Under the pieces are notes generated by a model. The model was not told the origin of the DNA and did no database searches. It saw nothing but the letters and a program-made list of their open reading frames with translations. The translations under genes were made by a program, and so were the position numbers. DNA of 64,000 nt from Cruorifilaria tuberocauda (lineage: Eukaryota > Nematoda > Chromadorea > Rhabditida > Onchocercidae): positions 1 through 64,000 of the forward strand of contig JABVXU010000169.1 of the NCBI GenBank assembly GCA_013365365.1, in the 5' to 3' direction. This document shows, in pieces, positions 49,701-64,000 of the stretch. Each line of letters opens with the position of its first letter. The first letter of the stretch is position 1.

Positions 49701-52700
49701 TTGGAGTCGAAGTTGAAGTCGTATCAGAACATTTTATTGGAGTTGTTTTCGAGATTTGCGTTTTGTACGTGAAATGTGGCATTTATATTTTACTACTTCA
49801 TCAGTTTTTCAGCAAAAAACATTTGAAAGTCAAGTTTTCAACTTTATAACCGATTAAAATTCTGGATATTTATTCCCATTTATGAAGTGGATGAAATTGA
49901 TTTTTATATTGGAAAAATTGTTTGTTAACCGAAGTGCTTAAAGTTCTTCAAAGAAGTGTGATCGATCATGAAATACTTTATAATTGAAGTTATGAGCATG
50001 GAATTCTTTTCTAGTCGAAATCCCAATCATTAGAAGATTTTGCTTCAAAAATATGCATCCGATCATTGTGCATTGAATTTTGCATTTGTGACATTTATGT
50101 CCTTCATAGCATTCAGAAGAAAGCGAAAATTAATTCTTCAAGAATTTATTTTTGAAAATCTGTCAACTGGTCATGACATCAATGCGAACATCTGTGAAGC
50201 TGTCCGAATAAATTGCTATGCTGTGTCAAAATTATTTATTAAATAAATTTAATTTAGAATTTATGACAGTTGAAGAGAGGAAATACAGTGTTATTAATAT
50301 TCCAATGTTGATTTAAAAATCTTTTAAATTACCAATTATCGAGTATTGGACAATTTCGTAATATTTTTCTTATTCATAAATATTCCCGTCTTATTTTCAA
50401 GAAAATGATTTTTGACGAGGAAATACATGGCAGATTTAGTTTCAGAGTTTATCAAACACTTTGTGGCATATCTCGGTGTGATGGATAAAGGCGACATGCA
50501 GCGGAGTGTAGAAAGCTTACGACACCAGCTAAACATTCAGAGATTACCTGTGTCACAATCAGCTAATGAGTTCGTTTTGGATTAGCTACTTTGGATTGCT
50601 CTATGCGATTAATCATTTACCACTTCAGCTTTAATTTCTGTTTGGTAATCTTGCAAAATTCCGATGCTGGTGATTTCTTGTTTCTATATATCTGCTCTTC
50701 TACAAAATTCTGTGAAAACTTGGGTTACCACGTATCTTCTCGATTCCTATAAATAATTCTTTGGACTTGACAGAGTTAGTAAGAAAGTTCGAAATAAATT
50801 TTCTTGATTCTAAAATTTTTTTTGAGTTGTATTAAATCACAAGATCGAAATTCCAGTATGGAAAATAACCTCTATTGATATTAATAGTACTTTACGTATT
50901 TCCAGAGCTCATAATTCATGTCCGTAACAGCACACGAAATTATTTATGGTATTTCTTGCTTTATATTGTCGCAACTGAATTAGTATAATACAAATTTATA
51001 AATTCATTCATATAAGCAGTTGTTAGATTAAAAAAGTCTTTTTGCATCAACTTCTGATTCAATACCTGATAGGAAATTTTGTAAGCAATTTGAGCTATCC
51101 GATTCCACGATGATTTATTTATTTATAGTGATGAGATAGTGGAAGTGAATAATTTCAGGATGAAGCGGTATATCGAGGGACAACAAGATAACGATCCACT
51201 AGTGAATCCTGTTGATAAACGATGCAATCCTTGGGCTGAAAAATCGAAATGTCAAATTCTATAAAAACATTTCAATTACGATAATTGTTGCAAATTTGTG
51301 ACGCCTTGATGTCAAAAAATTCTTTGTAGATCTCACGCTTCCTTTTATAATTTGTTCACTTTTTTATTATTAGTTGTTTTATTCATTTGGTATATAAACA
51401 CTCTTGGCCATTGATTAGTTCTGTCTGCCTTTTAATTATCATAAAAACTATCCTTTGCATTTCCTCAAATTCATGAAATTTCAAGTGCTAATTGATTTAT
51501 AAAGTTTGTTTAAAGCTTTGATTCAATAATAATTAATCAATATTAAGTCATGCATTGGTGCCGATTTTCGAAAGGCTATTATGGTCCACTGTACAAAAGA
51601 AATTTAACTCAAGTCCAATAATTTCAAGTTGGTAATATATTCATATTCATATTCGTATTTCATTTTTTCATTATCTTCACTTGCTTGGATATCAATTAAA
51701 TATCGGTTTTATATATTTAAAAAAAAGGATTAAAGAATTCTCTCATCCTTACAGTATGAGTATACAAAATTATTGCTGCAATCCATTGGTAAAAAAAGGA
51801 ATTTCAAAATCTTTAAATAAAACGATGAATAATAATGATTAGAAATCAGGTTCAAGCTTTTTTTGAATATATGGTAGGATAGAATAATCATTCTACATGG
51901 GAAAAAACGATGTCATATGATGAAATTTTTGTAGCTAGAGGCTTTTTTTGGCGAGTTGAAACACTATGACACGTAAATTTTATTCAGTTGAATCAAATTC
52001 AAAAAATTATGTTTATTCAATAAAATTTCTGCATGACAAAAATTATTTTATCCTTATGCAGTAAAAGTAATGGTTACGACGATCGAAGTGCATAATTTTT
52101 GATAATTAAGCATAGTTAACAACTACATTGATTTGAAATAATCTAATTATACATTATTTTGTAAAGTGAAACAATATTAAAGTTTGCAACCCATATAGTA
52201 CATGAGAGACAAAAAAATATATAAAATGTATCATCACTACGGCGAAGCATTCATTGAAAAACAAAAAACAACTAAAATATTGATTGGGTACCGCGGTCAT
52301 TATGCTCAAAGTTGCATTTTGTTTTGCATGAAGTTTCCTAAGTCATCTAAAATGAAGAATATTTCTTACGTATTCACATCAAGAGGAATTATTCGTTGAA
52401 ATTTTATATTGATATTGAAAAATATCAAAAATGTGATTTTATTAGATCTTCGATTGAATCTGCAATATTTTACTTTCTTCCAATTAACTTCCAACTGAAC
52501 TTAATTTGAATAAAAAAATCAATGGTCATCAATGTGGCAGCAATTCCGTTTTCAGTTTTCACTCTTTTTGTATCACAGTTATGATATCCACGGCACAAAC
52601 CTGCGGTTATAATTGGGCTAAACTAAGCTCAGTTACAATTGCGGAAAATATGAGAAATCAGGCTTATTTGTCCCATTATGTCAGACTTTTAAAGTATCAT

Positions 52701-53173
52701 AAGAACTCTGCACTTAATCCTTAAACATTAATATAATAGATCATAACAATTTTGGAAAAATTAAACAATTATAAAAATACAAGTAATTCATGGATATAAA
52801 AAAATACAGAATTAGTCACATAATAAGTTGGTAAAATATAAAAAGGAAATAAAGCTGCTTCTGACAGCATTATGTTACCTGACTTTTGGTTGTTGACAAC
52901 TTTAAATTATTCACTCAGTTATTAAGTTCTTGTTTGAAGAAAATTTACTGAACAAATAAAGTTGAAAAGTAAAATCTCTCTCGTTTCCTATGAAAATTGA
53001 AGCTATTAAATCTATTAAAATGAATTTCTCAGCTATGAACATAAGTTTGTACAATTGAGAACAATTTAAGCCTAGTACAAGAACAAAGTTCATTGAACTG
53101 AGAGATGCAAACGGCATAAAATGAAAAACACTCGATCCATTATTCAAAACCTAAGACGAATACCGCAACTATT
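43740..53173. other. Gene-poor, AT-rich region 3' of P​ax6
   Basis: About 9.4 kb with no exon I can support. Open frames of 60-90 codons occur at 46504-46773 (-), 49664-49849 (+), 50040-50246 (+), 52202-52399 (+), 52506-52724 (+) and 52911-53147 (-), none with domains or splice context. A GC-richer block at about 47600-47900 stands out from the rest. Pax6 genes commonly have distant enhancers, so regulatory use is possible but unproven here. Confidence 0.45.
47811..47899. repeat. Pyrimidine-rich low-complexity tract
   Basis: CCTCTCCCTC, CCTCTCGCCT and CTCCTCCTCTCTCTCTC runs in an otherwise AT-rich region, directly downstream of a non-repetitive GC-richer segment at 47680-47790. Confidence 0.6.
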
Positions 53174-58914
<5,741 letters not shown>

Positions 58915-59479
58915 CTACAATATCGTGTTTTAATATTCTTAGAAACTCGTATGTTGATATTTATTTAATTTCAAAATATGTTTCAGGTTTGCAGAGATTA
59001 AAAGGAACAAGTAATACCTCAAAATTTCCGAACAATAAGTATTTGTTGAAAATATTGTATTGTGTACATTGTCTATGTTTGTATCTATTCTAAAAAAGTT
59101 GTTTTTAACGAAACACGGTAGTTCCTGCATTCCTCTTAAGCTTATCCATCCGTATCGCTCTCATGATTACTTTTAAGTTGCTTTATTTTAAGAATTTAGG
59201 TCTTCTAACAGTTTTGTCAAATTTGGTTAATAATTTTTTTCCTAATTTACTGAAACTTTAGGTGATAAGTCGAAAAAGAAAAAAATTAACTGTTATATTA
59301 CTCATAACATTATTGGAAATTCAATTTTATTATTTATAGGAGTTAAAAATATTTGTTATGCAATTCGTTATTGGAAACATTATCCACTTAACGATTTGAT
59401 TACCATCGTTTTTTAATGTTTTAAAAAATTATTTATTGATTCAGAAATGCTGAAGAATGCTTGCGTGTGTCGCTCTGTC

Positions 59480-59495
59480 TATATATATATATATA
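59480..59495. repeat. (TA)n microsatellite
   Basis: About eight TA units between CTGTC and AGAAAG, in AT-rich intron or intergenic sequence upstream of the Pax6 homeobox exon. Confidence 0.7.
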
Positions 59496-62400
59496 AGAAA
59501 GAGCAAGTATCATCTATAAAATAGATATGTAAAATGAGCAAAAGAAGGACAGCATTCCAAAATGTTATTTGATAACAATCGAAACAATTGGTTGTTCCCT
59601 TCCTGTTTGATGAACAAATGAACAGAAGTAGAAATCATTTTGGTAAAGAAATGATGCTGTCATTAATCCTTCTGTTTCCTCATCCTTCCCTTCTCTTTAC
59701 ACTCCATTCTTCTGATAAATGAGTATGACATCGGTGATGCCGTTGATTAATGAGCTCAGAAGAGCATGATCATCCGTCATCGCCTGGGATAGATGATATT
59801 TTGTACGAGCTACGGTATCAGATAGTTCTAAATTTGTAAATTTTTGATTCAATGATAGGTATAATTTTACTTAAAGAGGTGACAATTTTCCACACCTCTC
59901 TGTGGCACTCTTAATAAAATTTAAATGAATTTTTATAAAGATGCCATAGCAGGCTGTTGTTCGTAAATCGGACCATTGTATTACTTTCGTTAAAACCGTG
60001 TTAATGTCCAGATATTCATTATAGAGCGCTCTCAATGATTTGCTGAACTGGTGCATATTAGGCATGACTGCCGAATCTTTTGAAAAATACCCAACATTCT
60101 AACTATTACAATATTTTGTTTAATTCATCTTTTCGCGATTTAGACTTCGTGCTTCGAAGCACTACAATGCTTTTTCCACTCCTTTAAAGCTTCTGATATT
60201 TCCTCCCATGTTCCTATACTACCAAACTTCTGTAGAACAATCAATGCATATCAAAATTTGTCATAACAAGAAAATTGATCAATAAGAGTTGGAAAACTGT
60301 GACAGCGTAAGGAGATACGAATATTAATATCAAGATATGTGGCAGTTGCAGATTATTTAACTATCACAGGAAATATTGCAGGATAAAACTTAAAATCACT
60401 TAGACACCCAAGATTTCGATATTTTTCTCAATTTTTGAAATGAGGACTGAAAGACCTGACTTACTGTCTTATATTTTGAGCAATAATCAGTGGCAGTTTC
60501 AATTCATTCCCAACATTCGATATTCTTCAATGAGAAATAGAATAGTTTGGATGCAGTAAGAACGAATGAATGCCTACCAAATTTATTCAATTTTTCAGGA
60601 ATTCCTTCCACTGTAACTGCTGAATATTTATGCATTACAGAATTTTAAATTTTGGACGAAAGTAGCGGCGGAGAGGATTTGGAAGTAAAGGATGCACGCG
60701 ATAATCAACTGATACCAAATGTTCTGCATATTTCTGAATGGACATAAATTAGCGATCGACAGACAACGACAAATTTTGTTGTAAAGAATGTATGGGGTTA
60801 AGGAATAGAAGGGGAGAAAAAGGGTTTAAGGTAGGCATTGTGTGTAGAAAGTTCAAATTCATATTGGGGAATAGGTAGTATTATATCAGAGCAAGTCAGT
60901 GATTTTCAACGCGGGATTATACCTCCTCCTTTTCTCCTTTCCTCTTATCTTCCTCCGCCCCGCGATACCAAACTAACTGCCTTACAACCGAATCAAACCT
61001 TTTTGTTGTAATATATACTATAATGCTATTCGTTGCATCAAATTTTATCATTTTTCTGCTTCATTGCCAGTTTGCTTGAAATTCGTTCCCTTTATTTACT
61101 TCTAATCAATCCTATCTCTAAAAGACAGAAAACATCTATTTGCCTCTTTTCCTCTATGTAAAGTTATCACACCCTCTAATTAGGAAAGAACTGAGAGCTT
61201 TGTTATTATCAAGCTGATATAAAATTTTAGAATTGATTTTATTGTAAAAAAGTTCATGAATATTTGAAACTTTCCTACTTCCATTGCCTTTATTTTTTTC
61301 TAAAGCTAAATTTATAGAAATGTAATGTAAAGATGATCTGAATTCAAGTTGAAACTCATTACTAAGGATAATAACAGCAGCATCAGCAGAGAATGTGTCA
61401 ACTTGATTGATTAGACATGAATAGTTATGAATATTCATCGCGGACATACAATCGCTGCCATCATAACGCATCTCACTCAAAATCCTCAATTGCCTCGCAT
61501 ATTGAACTTGTTCTTTTTTAATGTCTTATACTTCAAAATTATTTGGTTTTCTACAGTTCACCACAAATCTCAGTTCATATCAATTGTCACGGCAGAGTTA
61601 AAGCCTATTAACTAAAAATTTAAGACTAGATTAATGGAATTATAAGCATACAGGACTTCAGTCATCTTCATTTCGAGATGAAGCACTCCATCATTTAATT
61701 ATTACCTACCGCTCATTTAGTATCTTTAATTTTAATCAGTTGCTCATTAAAATTTTTACTAATCAGTTAGCAACAGTTGTACTTAATTATAAAAAGTCAT
61801 AGTATCTGCAAATTTTAGTCTTAAAATATTATTATGGAAATATTTTCATTCGCAACGGATTTGCAGTATTGCAGCACTAGGCTATCCGATTTTTATTTCA
61901 ATTGGGATCGATTCTGCAGATTTAGTTTAGGATTCCGTTTGGATTTTTCTAACAAAAAGTTTTTTTTTTAGCTTGAAACACAAATCCATATTTATCTAAA
62001 ATTTTCATAATTACAAGAAACCATTAGAAAAAGTCTAAATATAGAAGAAAATCTTTAGAAAAATAATTGAAAATTTGGATGCAAATCATTAACAGTTTGT
62101 TTGGAATGCTTGGTGAGCAATATGCGGATACAAAACCGATAATTATAGAAAAGTAATCAAGGAAAACTTTAATGATAGTTGAAGATTGATTTTTAAAGAT
62201 TTGATTTTTGGTGATCGAATTAAGAAAATGACTAATTAAATTCTAGCATTTTACCTAAGGCTATAAATCAGCCAGTCGAAAATTAAAAAATCAAAAGGCT
62301 TTGCTTTACTTTTGTTTACAGTACCAATTTGTATTTGATCATTAGTGACGACGAAGTTAATGCGGACAGTTTTAAAATATCTATATTGGTTCATTATTTT

Positions 62401-63849
62401 TAAAACTAAATCCTGTGTGTGTTAGAATATACAAATCGTTCATCATTAGAAAAAACAAATGATTCCATCAACCAAATCTCACAAAAAATTTCCTATCTAC
62501 TTATTTAAGACACAACTTATCAATGAAAAAGATATCAACAGCTAAATGTTAATGTAGAAATAAATTAGTTATTTGGATCGGATGAATATTTTAATAGTAA
62601 TAATGCTTATAATACTATTAGTAAATTATCAATAACAATCTTGGTAATAGTAGTGCTGATAATAACAATGAGAGTGGCAGTAGTGCTTGGCGTTGGATAC
62701 TTGAGATTTGAATACAGAATTTTCTAAATATATGAGAATGTTTAAATTCTGCATTTTTATAACTTAACTTGAATTAATTGAATTAATGATTTAAAACGCT
62801 TTAATGGGACAATTTTATTAGGTAAAGCGTAAGTTTTTATTTTTTTAATTTAATTGTTTATGTCTTCATAAAATAAGAATTTTTAATTTTTAAAGAATTA
62901 CATCATTCTTACTTGCAAATACTTTTCGTTAATATATCTAATCATCCTCACTGTAGTCCCGACATATCCAAATCTCTGTTTCTGCATTTCCGAAACAAGT
63001 TAGAGTTTTCCAAATGAAGAAAGTTGATATTTCTTACCTTTCATGAATCTCAGTCAATATAGTTAAAAAAAAAGCTAATAATTTGTAAAACTTCCTCATC
63101 TCTCTAGTATTACAGCGGAAATATAATCGCAGTTATTAGAAAAAACATCAAAAATTTTGATGATTGGATATTGAATTTGAACAAGAAGTGTGAAGCTTCA
63201 AAAACAATACCGTTCAAATTATTTAATTCAGTCTAGTTCTTTATTAATTTCTTTTTAATATGCAGTAGTGAAATTAAAAAGAGAAATCGAGTTTGTTTGA
63301 ATAGAAAACTAAAATTAATTTGTGTGAAGTAAAATTGTATTTAGCAGATACTAATATGAAAGAAAGGATGGATGAAGAATGAAACTCACTCTGCATTTGT
63401 AATGAGTGTGTGAAAATAGAGGTTGAGTGCTGTTTGGGAGCCAGACCCAGGTAATGACTGAGTTACTGGAAATGGGATCGTTGATAAGCGAACGAAGTCC
63501 AGGCCTGCCTTAGCAATAACGGTTCCAGGAATATAGGTTTGATGGCAACTGTTGTATCGCGAGGAGCAAAACAGGTAAATGGAATAGAAGGGAAATATCA
63601 CAATGAATTACTGAAAGTGCCTCTTGAAAATATCATCTGACTTCACTCTCCCAAAAAAGACGAAAGGCACGGGAAAAGGAGAGAGAACGAATGGGACGTG
63701 TAAAGCAACCAAAAATAATTTCCGGCTGCAGGTATCGGGGCCTCCGCGGGGGATACGGTAGTTTGCCAACATACACTTCTCTCGGTCGATGGATACGATA
63801 CGAGGCGCGCTCCCATACAAACAATGATGAATTGCTTTGGCGAGAGAAA

Positions 63850-63920
63850 GTGACTGACTGAATGACTGACTAACTGAATGAATAACTGACTAACTGATTG
63901 TCTGGTAGACTCACTGACTG
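63850..63920. repeat. Degenerate ACTG/AATG tandem repeat
   Basis: Repeated GACTGACTGAATGACTGACTAACTGAATG-like units of 4 and 8 bases, decaying towards 63920. It borders the GC-richer segment at 63650-63840 and is followed by CGCCGACGGCGATCG. Confidence 0.7.
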
Positions 63921-64000
63921 CATCGCCGACGGCGATCGGGTTCTGTGCTCCTTTTCATCTGTAATACCACAGTTATATCACTGAGATAACGGTAGTGGTA

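Larger units (their letters stand above)
58915..64000. other. Region upstream of the Pax6 homeobox exon (probable long intron)
   Basis: No paired-box exon was found. Protein-like minus-strand scraps occur at 60578-60640 (TVEGIPEKLNKF), 60135-60200 (KFGSIGTWEEISEALKEW, acceptor-led, then a stop), 59870-60065 and 59700-59815 (YHLSQAMTDDHALLSSLING). I cannot join them in phase. 63390-63960 is GC-richer and may be a promoter of a shorter Pax6 transcript. The rest is very AT-rich. Confidence 0.45.

Noticed and set aside
63386..63824. Minus-strand frames at the right edge as a paired-box exon
   Set aside because: None contains the conserved paired-domain words (for example a GGVFVNGRPL-like stretch), so they cannot be the missing Pax6 paired box.

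Overview
This is AT-rich nuclear DNA from a nematode, probably a clade III (spirurid/filarial-like) worm. Genes are broken into many small exons with T-rich 3' splice sites of the TTTTCAG type. Some starts have such an acceptor 11-14 bases upstream, as expected for spliced-leader trans-splicing. mep-1, a gene known to me from nematodes, is present. I saw no tRNA, rRNA, CRISPR array, recognisable transposase or bacterial-type operon. Exon models below were built by hand from reading frame, phase and splice sites, without transcripts.

Layout. 1-3.7 kb: a minus-strand ten-exon gene of unknown function. 3.8-5.2 kb: decayed coding-like sequence. 8.8-14.6 kb: mep-1, a seven-zinc-finger, glutamine-rich nuclear protein, in 17 exons. 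18.7-20.2 kb: a U1A/U2B''-type spliceosomal protein. 20.9-22.5 kb: HSCB, the mitochondrial J-protein for Fe-S cluster assembly. 23.7-24.3 kb: an 82-residue single-RRM protein. 25.5-29.5 kb (minus): DNA polymerase kappa, head-to-head with a mitochondrial peroxiredoxin at 30.2-31.6 kb. 33.1-35.7 kb (minus): a BTB-BACK-PHR protein of the BTBD1/BTBD2 type. 36.4-37.9 kb (minus): a serine/asparagine-rich hypothetical protein that may instead be the N-terminus of the BTB protein. 39.6-43.5 kb: a possible 55-residue plus-strand gene and several well-spliced minus-strand exons of unknown identity. 43.5-53.2 kb: a gene-poor, very AT-rich stretch. 53.2-58.9 kb (minus): the homeodomain and C-terminal half of Pax6 (vab-3). 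The last 5 kb lies upstream of the Pax6 homeobox exon and shows no paired box.

The genes are mostly housekeeping or developmental regulators: chromatin/germline repression (mep-1), splicing, Fe-S assembly, translesion synthesis, peroxide removal, a possible Cul3-adaptor-like protein, and head/sense-organ patterning (Pax6). They do not form one pathway. The points most worth checking are two GC-AG introns (mep-1 and HSCB), a Ser-to-Gly change beside the catalytic carboxylates of Pol kappa, the missing paired box upstream of the Pax6 homeobox, a 33-bp near-perfect fold-back in an intron, and several unidentified genes.
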